From CALKWS01 sp048594865 (lineage in GTDB: Bacteria > Actinomycetota > Actinomycetes > Actinomycetales > Beutenbergiaceae): DNA of 48,304 nucleotides. Below, piece after piece: positions 34,316 through 42,430 of the stretch. The notes under the pieces are model-generated. The model saw only the letters and a list, made by a program, of their open reading frames with translations. It searched no databases and was not told the DNA's origin. Position 1 is the stretch's first letter, and the number at the start of each line of letters is the position of its first letter. The position numbers and the translations under genes were made by a program. The stretch is from positions 1 to 48,304 of the forward strand of contig JBMDWZ010000024.1 of assembly GCA_048594865.1 (NCBI GenBank). The letters are read 5' to 3'.

Positions 34316-35527
34316 TCATTGCCCGCCGCCTGCGCGCACGACCTTGCCGATCGCCGCGCCCACCGCGCGCACCTGCTGCTCGGTGCCCAGGAGCACCGTT
34401 TGCGGGAGCCAGATGGTGTCCGATGCCACGACGTCGGCGTGGGGGCACTCGTAGCTGGGTACCTGCAGACCCAGTCGTTCGGCCAATACAGCGCTTTCGG
34501 AGAGCACCGCGTGATTGCGGTGCAAGGGCACATAGCCCGTGGAGGGAGCAGGGACGCCTTCGGCGGCCAACGCGGCCACGGCCGCATCCCGGCCGCCGGG
34601 TAGTCCGGGGACCCTAAAAATGAACAGGTGTCGCCCGTGCGTGACCCGTGGGTCCGAGGGTGCCACGTGCACGCCGGGAACCTCGGCGAGTTGGTCGGTC
34701 AAGGCTAGGGCGTTGCGTTCCCGAACCTCCTGCTGGTGAGCCAGCCGGCGCAACTGTGGGCGGAGCACCGCGGCCTGGAATTCGGTGAGACGCAGGTTGT
34801 AGCCCACCGAATCGTGTTGATACCAGCCGCCGCCGGGGACGCGGCCCACGTTCACCAAGGGGTAAAGGGCATTAGCCATCTGTGGATCGTTCGTGGTGAC
34901 AATCCCGCCCTCGCCGGCGGTGATGTTCTTGGACGACTGGAAACTGAACGTGCCCGAGGCGCCGAAGGTGCCAACTCCGCGGCCCTCCCACGCGGCTCCC
35001 ACCGCTTGGGCACTGTCTTCGATGATCGCGACGCCGTGGGTGGAGGAGATCTCGGCGAACGCCGTCATATCCGCGACGTTGCCAGCCAGGTGGACGGGGA
35101 TGATGGCCTTGGTGCGCGGAGTGATCGCTGCCTCCGCCGCCGCCGGGTCCAGCAAATGCGTGCTGGGGTCGACGTCGGCGAACACCGGGATCGCGCCCAG
35201 GAACAGGGGCGCTGAGGCTGTGGCGATGAATGTGTAGGGCGGGACGATGACCTCATCGCCCACACCAACGCCGGCGGCCCGAAGCGCCGCGACGATGGCT
35301 AGGGTGCCGTTGCTGAGCGCGATTGCGTGTTCGGCTCCTTGGGCCTGGGCGAATTCTCGCTCAAAGGTTGCGACCTCCTGGCCGTGGGTGCTGCCCCACG
35401 CGCCGGAGTGCAGCACGCCGAGCAGCCCTTGCTCTTCTTCATCGGTGAATTGCGGCCACTGTGGAAACGGCTCCAGGCCCGCCAATTCTGGCGATCCACC
35501 GTCGATGGCGAGGGTCGAGTGAGACAT
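34316..35527 (-). CDS. DegT/DnrJ/EryC1/StrS family aminotransferase
   Basis: This PLP aminotransferase of 403 residues leads the nine-gene operon. The cofactor lysine is Lys200 in FSFQSSKNITAGEGG; VIVPPYTFIATA (about 93-104) and IIEDSAQAVGA (about 168-178) are family motifs. The start LAIDGGSP and overall pattern resemble the inosose/AHBA-synthase-like branch rather than the NDP-sugar branch. It would exchange an amino group with a keto-sugar or keto-cyclitol, which the adjacent Gfo/Idh enzymes could produce or consume. The ATG has AAGAGG about 5 nt upstream. It is divergent from a second DegT gene. Confidence 0.9.
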   Translation of the reverse strand: MSHSTLAIDGGSPELAGLEPFPQWPQFTDEEEQGLLGVLHSGAWGSTHGQEVATFEREFAQAQGAEHAIALSNGTLAIVAALRAAGVGVGDEVIVPPYTFIATASAPLFLGAIPVFADVDPSTHLLDPAAAEAAITPRTKAIIPVHLAGNVADMTAFAEISSTHGVAIIEDSAQAVGAAWEGRGVGTFGASGTFSFQSSKNITAGEGGIVTTNDPQMANALYPLVNVGRVPGGGWYQHDSVGYNLRLTEFQAAVLRPQLRRLAHQQEVRERNALALTDQLAEVPGVHVAPSDPRVTHGRHLFIFRVPGLPGGRDAAVAALAAEGVPAPSTGYVPLHRNHAVLSESAVLAERLGLQVPSYECPHADVVASDTIWLPQTVLLGTEQQVRAVGAAIGKVVRAGGGQ

Positions 35528-35618
35528 GGTCCTCTTTTCGGCGCGTCTGATTATCCATTAGGCTAACGCCAAAATTGCAGACAGTCGAGATCTTGCCCGC
35601 ACGGACCTTGGAGTACCG
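35528..35618. promoter_or_regulatory. Divergent promoter region of the two aminotransferase genes
   Basis: This 91-bp gap serves the large minus-strand operon and the plus-strand DegT gene. GATAAT on the minus strand (35550-35555) is a good -10 for the operon. The palindrome TTAGGCTAA (35558-35566) sits beside it and contains TAGGCT, a possible plus-strand -10. GTCTG (35545-35549) and CAGAC (35578-35582) flank both. The layout suggests shared control by one regulator bound at the centre. Confidence 0.5.
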
Positions 35619-36869
35619 ATGACATCGCACCTCGCACTGGACGGTGGCACGCCCATCCGGACCACACCCTTCGCCAGCGTTTCGAACGCCGCTGGGCGAA
35701 CCTTCGGACCGGAGGAAGAGCAGGCCGTGATCGAGGTGCTGCGCAGTGGCCAACTGAACTCCACCGTCGGGCAGGTAACGCGCACCTTTGAGCAAGAGTT
35801 CGCGCAGTACTACGACGTGCCCCACGCCGTGGCTTCCTCCTCAGGAACCTCTGCGATTCACTTGGCGGTGGCCGCGGTCAACCCCGAACCGGGCGATGAG
35901 ATCATCACCACCGGGCTCTCCGACGCCGGAACGGTATTGCCGATCCTGGCCGCCGGCGCGGTGCCGGTGTTCGCGGACGTGGAGGCCAACAGCGGGAACA
36001 TCGACCCCGCGAGCGTGGCGGCACTGATCGGGCCCCGAACCAAGGCGATCATCGCAGTGCATCTGTTCGGACAGGCCGCACCGGTGATCGAACTCCGGGA
36101 ACTTGCCGATGCTCATGGCCTGGTCCTTATCGAGGACTGTGCGCAGGCCTATCTGACCACCGTTGGACCGCAGCGCGCGCTGGCCGGCACTGTAGGTCAC
36201 TTGGGCTGCTTCAGCCTGCAGCAGTCCAAGCACATCAGCGCCGGCGACGGCGGGATCACCATCAGCAGCGATCCTGGCCTGGCTCGCCGCGCCAGGTTGT
36301 TCGCCGACAAGGCCTGGCCCAGGGACACCGACGAACGCACCCACCTGTTCTTCTCGCTGAACTACCGGATGACCGAATTGGCCGCGGCGGTGGCGCGGGT
36401 GCAACTGACCAGGCTGGCCGCAGTAGTGGCAGCACGTCGGGAGCGCGCCGAGGCGCTCACCGACACCGTTGCCGAGCTCGCCGGGGTGAGCGCGGCGGAC
36501 CCGGATGGCATGGCGTATTGGCTCTACCCCTTGTTCTTCGACCCCGACGCCGCCGGCGCCGCCGCGCAGTGGTACGCCCGCGCACTCAAGGCCGAGGGCA
36601 TCCCCGCCAACGGTGGGTACATCGAACGCCCGCTGTACCTCACCCCGATGCTAGCCGACAAGCGCACGTTCGGTGCCTCGGGGTACCCGCTGACGTCTCC
36701 GCCAGCGGACTCGGTACCGGACTACAGCCCGGGGCTGTGCCCCACCACCGAGGAGCTCATCAATTCCCGGATGCTGACCATCGGGTGGAACGAGAACTAC
36801 TCATCGGCCGACGTTCAAGACATCGCCGATGCGCTCGTTAAGGTGCACCGGGCAGCCACCGGAGGCTAG
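35619..36869 (+). CDS. DegT/DnrJ/EryC1/StrS family aminotransferase (second copy)
   Basis: This 416-residue PLP aminotransferase is clearly a different protein from its divergent neighbour. Its PLP lysine is Lys204 in FSLQQSKHISAGDGG, with IEDCAQAY near 176-183. The opening LALDGGTPIRTTPF resembles the inosamine-forming aminotransferases of aminoglycoside pathways. TTGGAG lies 6 nt before the ATG. Two aminotransferases back to back suggest two amine/ketone exchanges in the pathway, or one removing and one accepting the amino group. It ends in a tandem repeat and converges on the ABC ATPase gene. Confidence 0.9.
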   Translation: MTSHLALDGGTPIRTTPFASVSNAAGRTFGPEEEQAVIEVLRSGQLNSTVGQVTRTFEQEFAQYYDVPHAVASSSGTSAIHLAVAAVNPEPGDEIITTGLSDAGTVLPILAAGAVPVFADVEANSGNIDPASVAALIGPRTKAIIAVHLFGQAAPVIELRELADAHGLVLIEDCAQAYLTTVGPQRALAGTVGHLGCFSLQQSKHISAGDGGITISSDPGLARRARLFADKAWPRDTDERTHLFFSLNYRMTELAAAVARVQLTRLAAVVAARRERAEALTDTVAELAGVSAADPDGMAYWLYPLFFDPDAAGAAAQWYARALKAEGIPANGGYIERPLYLTPMLADKRTFGASGYPLTSPPADSVPDYSPGLCPTTEELINSRMLTIGWNENYSSADVQDIADALVKVHRAATGG

Positions 36870-36874
36870 GTCTG

Positions 36875-36955
36875 CCGCGCGCGGGTGGGGCTAACTCTTG
36901 CTGGCGCGGGGGTGGGGCCAACCCTTACCGGCGCGCGGGTAAGGCCAACTAGGCC
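36875..36955. repeat. 27-bp tandem repeat, three copies, between converging genes
   Basis: Units start at 36875, 36902 and 36929, sharing GGCGCG(C/G)GGGT(GG/AA)GGC(C/T)AAC. The array fills the 79-bp gap between the second aminotransferase gene and the ABC ATPase gene and runs a few bases into the latter's stop. No terminator hairpin is evident beyond it. Confidence 0.8.
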
Positions 36956-38586
36956 GCCGAGCGCACCGGCAGGATGGCCTCGATGAGTCGCAAGGTGTAC
37001 GGGTGGGTGGGGGAGGAGAACACCTGCTCCCGGGTGCCCTGCTCCACGATCTCACCGTTGCGCATCACCGCGACGTGGTCCGACATCTTCTCCACCACCG
37101 CCAGGTTGTGGGAGATCAGCAGCACCGCGACCCCCAGGCGGCCCTGAATCTCCTCCAGGAGCGCGAGGATCTGAGCCTGAATCGACACATCGAGCGACGA
37201 CGTCGGCTCATCGCACACCAGCACCTCCGGCTCCGGCGCCAGCGCCCGGGCAATGGCGATCCGTTGTTGCTGACCCCCGGAGAACTGTTGCGGGTATCTC
37301 AGGGCGTCCTCAGCGCTCAATCCCACCAGTTCCAACAACTCAGCGGCGCGTTCGCGCCGCGAGGCCTTGGTGCCGATGTCCTGCAACCGCATCGCCTCGG
37401 TGATGTTGGTGCCCGCGGTGTATTGCGGGATCAGGGAGCCGTAGGGGTTCTGAAAGACCATCTGCATCGTGGAGTTCCCGGCGCCGTGAATCTCTTTGCC
37501 GTCCACAAGCACCTGCCCGGAGTCGGGCTTCTGCAGCCCCATCACCAGCCGCGCGACCGTGGACTTACCCGACCCGCTCTCACCGACCAGGCCAAGGGTG
37601 GTACCAGCGGCGATAGCCAAAGACACATCGTTCACCGCGTGCACCTGCCCGGCCGAGGTGTCAAAGGTCTTGTTCAAGTTGGTAGCAATGAGCAGCTCCG
37701 AACCGGTGTCCGCAGGTGCGGACCTGGACTCGGAGTTCTCGACGGCGAGGGTCGCCGGGCGCTGTGAGACGTCGCCTACCTCGAGGGTCGCCGAGAGCAG
37801 CATCTTCGTGTAGTCCTGCGTGGGGGAGTCCAGGACTGTGGTGATATCGCCGGACTCCACCACCTTGCCCGAGTTCATCACCACCATGTCCTCGCAGAAC
37901 CGGCGGGCCACCCCGAGGTCGTGGGTGACCATGATCATTCCGGTGCCTCGGTCTTTGATGTCTGCCAGCAGATCTAGAACTTGAGCTTGCACGGTGACGT
38001 CCAGGGCCGTCGTCGGCTCGTCGGCAATGATCAGGTCGGGCTCGGCGATCAGCGCCATCGCCACCATCACCCGTTGGCGCATGCCACCGGAGAACTGGAA
38101 CGGGAACATCGAGAACCGGCGCTCGGGTTCGTTGATGCCCACATCGCCCAGCGTTCGGATCGCCCGGGCTTTCGCCTCGGACTTCGAGCACAGGCGGTGC
38201 CAGGTGAGCGCCTCACACAGTTGCTTTCCCACCGAGATCGTGGGGTTCAGGGCCTCCATCGCGTTCTGGAAGACCATGCCGATCTGTTTGCCACGCACCG
38301 ATCGCATCGAGCGCTCGGAGGCGGTCAGCAGGTCCTTGCCTTGAAAGAGTGCCGTGCCATCCAAGATCCTGCCGTTCTTGGGCAACAGGCCGAGCATCGA
38401 ACGCATGGTGACGCTCTTGCCGCTGCCGGACTCCCCAACGATCGCCAACGCTCGACCCCGCTCCAAGGTGAGGTCGACGCCGTCGACCGCCGTGAAGGTG
38501 GAGCCGTCGAGCCGCTTGAATCCGGTGGTGAGGTTCTCGATTTGCAGCAGGGGCCCGGAAAAGGGTTCGGAGCGTGAGGCGCGCAT
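36949..38586 (-). CDS. Peptide/oligosaccharide ABC importer, fused double ATPase (DppD-DppF type)
   Basis: Two nucleotide-binding domains are fused in 545 residues. Domain one has Walker A GESGSGKSV (about 51-59), signature SGGMRQR and Walker B LIIADEPTT. Domain two has GESGSGKST (about 335-343), SGGQQQR and VLVCDEPTS. Both energise import by the Opp/Dpp-type permease encoded just upstream. Single-chain fusions of DppD and DppF are common in Actinobacteria. The ATG shares a base with the permease stop (TGATG). This is the last gene of the four-gene importer operon. Confidence 0.93.
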   Translation of the reverse strand: MRASRSEPFSGPLLQIENLTTGFKRLDGSTFTAVDGVDLTLERGRALAIVGESGSGKSVTMRSMLGLLPKNGRILDGTALFQGKDLLTASERSMRSVRGKQIGMVFQNAMEALNPTISVGKQLCEALTWHRLCSKSEAKARAIRTLGDVGINEPERRFSMFPFQFSGGMRQRVMVAMALIAEPDLIIADEPTTALDVTVQAQVLDLLADIKDRGTGMIMVTHDLGVARRFCEDMVVMNSGKVVESGDITTVLDSPTQDYTKMLLSATLEVGDVSQRPATLAVENSESRSAPADTGSELLIATNLNKTFDTSAGQVHAVNDVSLAIAAGTTLGLVGESGSGKSTVARLVMGLQKPDSGQVLVDGKEIHGAGNSTMQMVFQNPYGSLIPQYTAGTNITEAMRLQDIGTKASRRERAAELLELVGLSAEDALRYPQQFSGGQQQRIAIARALAPEPEVLVCDEPTSSLDVSIQAQILALLEEIQGRLGVAVLLISHNLAVVEKMSDHVAVMRNGEIVEQGTREQVFSSPTHPYTLRLIEAILPVRSAA

Positions 38587-39428
38587 CAGGACTCCTCGGA
38601 GGTGACGTCGAAGGCGTCGCGGATGCCGTCACCGATCCAGGTGAAAGCGAGCAGAGTGAGCGCGAACGCGATCGCGGGGGAGATGACCATGTGCGGCATG
38701 GAGGTGGCGTACCTGACCCCTTCGTTGATCATGGCGCCCCAGGAGGGCATGTCCGCGATGCCCAGACCCAGCAGGGACAGTCCAGCTTCGGTGGTGATCG
38801 CGGCCGGTACCGCGAAGCTGGTGGTGACCAGCAGCGGGCCGATGGCGTTGGGCAGGATGTATCGGGTGGCGATGGTGGGGCCGGAGGCGCCCATCCCTTG
38901 CGCGGCCTCAACGAAGTCACGCTTCTTGATGGTCATCACCTGGGCGCGCATCAGCCGGGCCTGGGTGACCCAACCGGCGATCGCGATCGCGAGCATCACC
39001 GACCAGAAGCTGCGGCCGAACACCGTCACCAGCAGCACCGCGAACAGGTAGCCGGGAAAGGCGTACATCACGTCGGTCGCGGCCATCAGCAGCGATTCGA
39101 CCTTGCCGCCCTTATAACCGGCGGTGACGCCGACCAGCAGTGCCGCGATCACCGAGAGCACCTCGGCCACGAATGCCACGAGCAGCGCGGTGCGGAACCC
39201 GAAGATCAGTCGGGACAGGATGTCACGGCCGAGCAGGTCGGTGCCGAGCAGGTGCCCGGGGGTTCCGATCGGGGCCAGCGTGGTGTCGTAATTGGTTTCG
39301 GCGTAGCCATAAGGGGCGATCACCGGTGCCAGGAGCGCAACCAACGCCAGGACCACCACGACCCACAGGCTGATGAACGCGATCCGGTTGCGGCGAAACC
39401 TAGCCCATGCTCGGGACCACGGTCCCAC
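38586..39428 (-). CDS. ABC importer permease (DppC/OppC type)
   Basis: This inner-membrane permease has an N-terminal helix (FISLWVVVVLALVALLAPV), the OppC periplasmic segment HLLGTDLLGRDILSRL and the EAA loop DFVEAAQGMGASGPTI. GTG 39428 (280 residues) has GAAGG at about 8 nt and gives a 29-bp overlap with the preceding gene. A GTG at 39506 would add 26 residues but overlap by 107 bp and lacks a good ribosome site. The start therefore remains uncertain. It pairs with the DppB-type permease. Confidence 0.9.
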   Translation of the reverse strand: MGPWSRAWARFRRNRIAFISLWVVVVLALVALLAPVIAPYGYAETNYDTTLAPIGTPGHLLGTDLLGRDILSRLIFGFRTALLVAFVAEVLSVIAALLVGVTAGYKGGKVESLLMAATDVMYAFPGYLFAVLLVTVFGRSFWSVMLAIAIAGWVTQARLMRAQVMTIKKRDFVEAAQGMGASGPTIATRYILPNAIGPLLVTTSFAVPAAITTEAGLSLLGLGIADMPSWGAMINEGVRYATSMPHMVISPAIAFALTLLAFTWIGDGIRDAFDVTSEES

Positions 39429-40452
39429 TCCCTTCGCCTTCGCCTGCTTTGGGGTCGGTGATGGCCGGCTTGCGGCGGTTTCGGTTGCCACGGGAGGAAC
39501 GCCCACTTTCTGCGCGTACGCGCGGATCGAGGAGGCCGTAAATGAGGTCGACGATGAGGTTGGTGACCATGAGGATGATCGCGAAGAACAAGGTGGTGCC
39601 CATCAGCAGGGGCATATCCCGGCTGGTCGCGGCTTGGGTGAACGCGAGCCCCAGGCCGGGGATCCGGAACATCGTTTCGATGAACACCGTCCCGGTCATG
39701 AGGGACGCCAACATCGGGCCGCAGACGGTGACCAGGGGGATGAGGGAGTTGCGCAGCACGTGCTTGCGGATCACCACGCTGCGGCGACCGCCTTTAGCGA
39801 TCGCGGCGGTGACGTACTCCTCGCGCAGCGTTTCCAGCATCGAAGAGCGCACGTATCTGGCGAGCACCGCCAGCGGCCCGACGGCCAGGGCGATCACGGG
39901 GAGTGTCAAGTTCTGTGGCCCCGACCAGCCGGCGGCTGGCAGGACGTTGAGCCAACCGGCGAAGATCAGCACCAGGAACACGCCGGTGAGGTAGCTGGGC
40001 AGCGCGTGGCCCAAGGTGAGAACAAACATCGAGCCGGTATCCACGAAGCTGCGTTGCCGCAGGGCGGCGATAACGCCGACCGGGATCGAGATCGCCAGCG
40101 CCAGCAGCGTGGCCAGGACCGCGAGGGTGGCCGAAACCGGGAAGCCCTGCGCGATCAAGTCCTCCACGTTCTGTGCCGGGTACCGGTAGGAGGGGCCAAG
40201 GTCCCAGGTGAGGGCGCCGCGCATAAAGATGAGGTACTGCTGCCACGCGGGGACGTCCTCGCCGTACCGGGTGGCGAACTCGCCGGCGACGGTCTGCATG
40301 TCGGCACCGGCCATCCCGGTGGCCCCCGAGGAGGCCCGCTGGATATCGGCGAAGTTGCCCGGCGCCATCTGTAGCAGCGTGAACGCCAGCATCGAGACCA
40401 CGATCAGTGACCCGAGCATGCGCACGAGTCGCCGCACGATGAACATCACCAT
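39400..40452 (-). CDS. ABC importer permease (DppB/OppB type)
   Basis: The 350-residue permease has the OppB N-terminus (FIVRRLVRMLGSLIVVSML), six helices, the EAA motif YVTAAIAKGGRRSVVIRKH near 210-230 and VIFG-like DLIYGLLDPRVRA near 315. Most OppB/DppB proteins end soon after DPRVR; here a basic and acidic tail of about 33 residues follows, and its last codons overlap the start of the next permease gene in another frame. It begins 4 bp after the binding-protein gene. Confidence 0.92.
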   Translation of the reverse strand: MVMFIVRRLVRMLGSLIVVSMLAFTLLQMAPGNFADIQRASSGATGMAGADMQTVAGEFATRYGEDVPAWQQYLIFMRGALTWDLGPSYRYPAQNVEDLIAQGFPVSATLAVLATLLALAISIPVGVIAALRQRSFVDTGSMFVLTLGHALPSYLTGVFLVLIFAGWLNVLPAAGWSGPQNLTLPVIALAVGPLAVLARYVRSSMLETLREEYVTAAIAKGGRRSVVIRKHVLRNSLIPLVTVCGPMLASLMTGTVFIETMFRIPGLGLAFTQAATSRDMPLLMGTTLFFAIILMVTNLIVDLIYGLLDPRVRAESGRSSRGNRNRRKPAITDPKAGEGEGSGTVVPSMG

Positions 40453-40456
40453 CGGG

Positions 40457-42286
40457 TCACTCCGCGTCTTCGTCGACCCATAGGTCCTTGAAGTAGTACC
40501 GGTCGGCCTGGGCGCGGAGCTCTAGCCCTTGGACTCGCGGTTGAGCGATCACCACCGTGCTGTTCCAGACCAGGGGAATGAATACTTCGGCGGCTTCCCG
40601 GTGCGCTGCGGCCTGCTGCAACGCGACGTGCTGCTCGGCTTCATCGACGGTGTCTTTGGCCGCGTTGACGCCATCGACGAACGCATTGGCTTCCTCGGAG
40701 GCTTCGGAATCCAAGAGCTCGGCGATTTGGGTGTTGCGATCACTGGGGCTCAGGGAATCGTCGGTGTTCAGATCCAGGTATTCGCCGTAGGCATCGGCGC
40801 CCAAAGACGTTTGCTGAACGAACTCCGGTCCCCAGAGTTGCTCCACCTGGTAGGGCCAGGTGCTGACGCCGGAGAATGAGCCGTACCAGAAGCCCACATA
40901 GTTCTCGTCGTGGAGTTCGGCGCGCCGTTCGACGTAGACGCCTACTTCGACGACGTCCTTTTCCATGGTGATGCCAAGGTTGGTCTGCATCATGTCCACG
41001 ATCACGTCGAGCTGTGGGAAGTCCGATCCGGCTAGCAGCTTCAGGGTGGGGAAGCCTTCGCCATCGGGATATCCGGCGTCGGCGAGCATCTGTTGGGCTT
41101 CTTCGATAGCGGCCTCGCTGGTCATGTCATCGTGTGCCGCGATGTCATCGCTCCAGTCCGGGGTGATCGGTGAGACCAGGGTGGAGGCCGGCTCGGTGAT
41201 CTCGCTGATTCCGGCGATCTGTTCACGGCCCAGACCCAGGCTGAGCGCCGAGCGGATCTCGGGATCCTCCAGCAGCGTGTTTTCGCTGTGCAGCACGGCG
41301 AGGTAACTGGTCCCGGAGTTCTCGAGCAGGTTGACCTGCTCGCTGAGCTCCGGATCGGCCATGAACCTGGAGATATCGGCGGGTTCGCCCAGGCCCTGAA
41401 TATCGACCTGACCGTTCTCATAAGGGACGGTGGTGCTGATCGCACCTTGCTCCATCAGCTCGACGTTGATGCTGTCCAGTGCGACGTTCTCGGCGTCCCA
41501 GTACTCGGGGTTGGACTCCAACACCATGCTGGAGTTAGCGACCCAATCGGTGAGGTTGTACGGGCCGTTGCCGACCCAGTTCTCGGGCTGTTGCCAGTTG
41601 TCATCGCCCTGCACCGCGTCGGGGTTCAGCGGCAGCATCGAAGGGTGTGTCATGCCCATGACGAAGCCGGGGTTGGGGGCCTCGAGGGTGAAGACCAGAG
41701 TTTGATCATCGACGGCTTCGATGCCGACCTCATCGAAGTCATCCAGGGCACCGGTGTTGTAGGCGGTGGCGTTTTCGATTCCCAAGGGGGCTTGGTAGGA
41801 GGAGGCCTCGGTGGTCACCCCGCCGGGGCCGCGATCGGGGTCGAGCAGCCGCTGGTAGGTCCACACGAAGTCCTCGGCGGTCACGGGTTCGCCATTGGAC
41901 CAACTCGCGCCGTCGCGGATGTGGAAGGTGTGCTCGAGGCCGTCGTCGCTGACGTCCCATTCGTCGGCCATTCCGGGGCGCACGTCGGTGCCGTCGGGGG
42001 TTTGTAGGACCAGGCCTTCGAGCAGGCCCATCTGCACCAGCCACATTCCGAAGGTGATGCTTTGCGGGTCGATGTGGGCGAAGTTGGTGAGCTGTACCGT
42101 GATGCTGCCGCCGCTTTCGGCCTCCGGGTCGCCATTGCCGCCGTTGCCGCCGTCATCGCCGCCGCCGTCATCGAACAGTCCGCAGCCGGCGAGCATGAGG
42201 GATCCGGCGGCCACGAGCGCAGCCACTCGCGTGCGACGGCGCCGATGGACTCTTGTGGCCTGCGTGGAATGGGAGTGGGTCATCAT
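40457..42286 (-). CDS. Extracellular solute-binding lipoprotein (family 5, Opp/Dpp type)
   Basis: This 609-residue binding protein captures the ligand for the ABC importer. The signal peptide ends in the lipobox LAGC with Cys35, followed by an Asp/Gly linker. The mature part is an SBP_bac_5 domain, with DVSDDGLEHTFHIRDGASWSNG near 115-135 and DFVWTYQRLLDP as family motifs. The ATG at 42286 has GAGGAG 6-7 nt upstream; an in-frame ATG 30 bases earlier lacks one. Family members bind peptides, nickel or oligosaccharides; the island's content favours a glycan-derived ligand, but this is inference. Confidence 0.93.
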   Translation of the reverse strand: MMTHSHSTQATRVHRRRRTRVAALVAAGSLMLAGCGLFDDGGGDDGGNGGNGDPEAESGGSITVQLTNFAHIDPQSITFGMWLVQMGLLEGLVLQTPDGTDVRPGMADEWDVSDDGLEHTFHIRDGASWSNGEPVTAEDFVWTYQRLLDPDRGPGGVTTEASSYQAPLGIENATAYNTGALDDFDEVGIEAVDDQTLVFTLEAPNPGFVMGMTHPSMLPLNPDAVQGDDNWQQPENWVGNGPYNLTDWVANSSMVLESNPEYWDAENVALDSINVELMEQGAISTTVPYENGQVDIQGLGEPADISRFMADPELSEQVNLLENSGTSYLAVLHSENTLLEDPEIRSALSLGLGREQIAGISEITEPASTLVSPITPDWSDDIAAHDDMTSEAAIEEAQQMLADAGYPDGEGFPTLKLLAGSDFPQLDVIVDMMQTNLGITMEKDVVEVGVYVERRAELHDENYVGFWYGSFSGVSTWPYQVEQLWGPEFVQQTSLGADAYGEYLDLNTDDSLSPSDRNTQIAELLDSEASEEANAFVDGVNAAKDTVDEAEQHVALQQAAAHREAAEVFIPLVWNSTVVIAQPRVQGLELRAQADRYYFKDLWVDEDAE

Positions 42287-42360
42287 GTGAAACTCCTCGC
42301 TGAGCGAAACCCGCAACAGGGGCGCTATTTACGGCTGTCCGAAAAGGCGTTACTGCCCTG

Positions 42361-42390
42361 ACGTTATGCCATGAATGTGACCTGCGTCAA
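42361..42390 (-). promoter_or_regulatory. Sigma-70 type promoter of the ABC importer operon
   Basis: On the minus strand TTGACG (42385-42390) and TAACGT (42361-42366) are separated by 18 bp. They lie about 75 bp before the binding-protein ATG. This is the best canonical promoter in the island. The rest of the 144-bp gap shows no clear operator. Confidence 0.6.
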
Positions 42391-42430
42391 TGGTGCTGTG
42401 TTACGGCCGTGTGACGATTTCGCCGGAAGA

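Noticed and set aside
35558..35566. DtxR/IdeR iron box
   Set aside because: TTAGGCTAA matches only the centre of the 19-bp box; the outer arms do not fit and no iron gene is nearby.
38586..39506. Longer start of the second permease at GTG 39506
   Set aside because: It would overlap the preceding permease gene by 107 bp and lacks a ribosome site; GTG 39428 has both better spacing and GAAGG upstream, though the longer form is not excluded.
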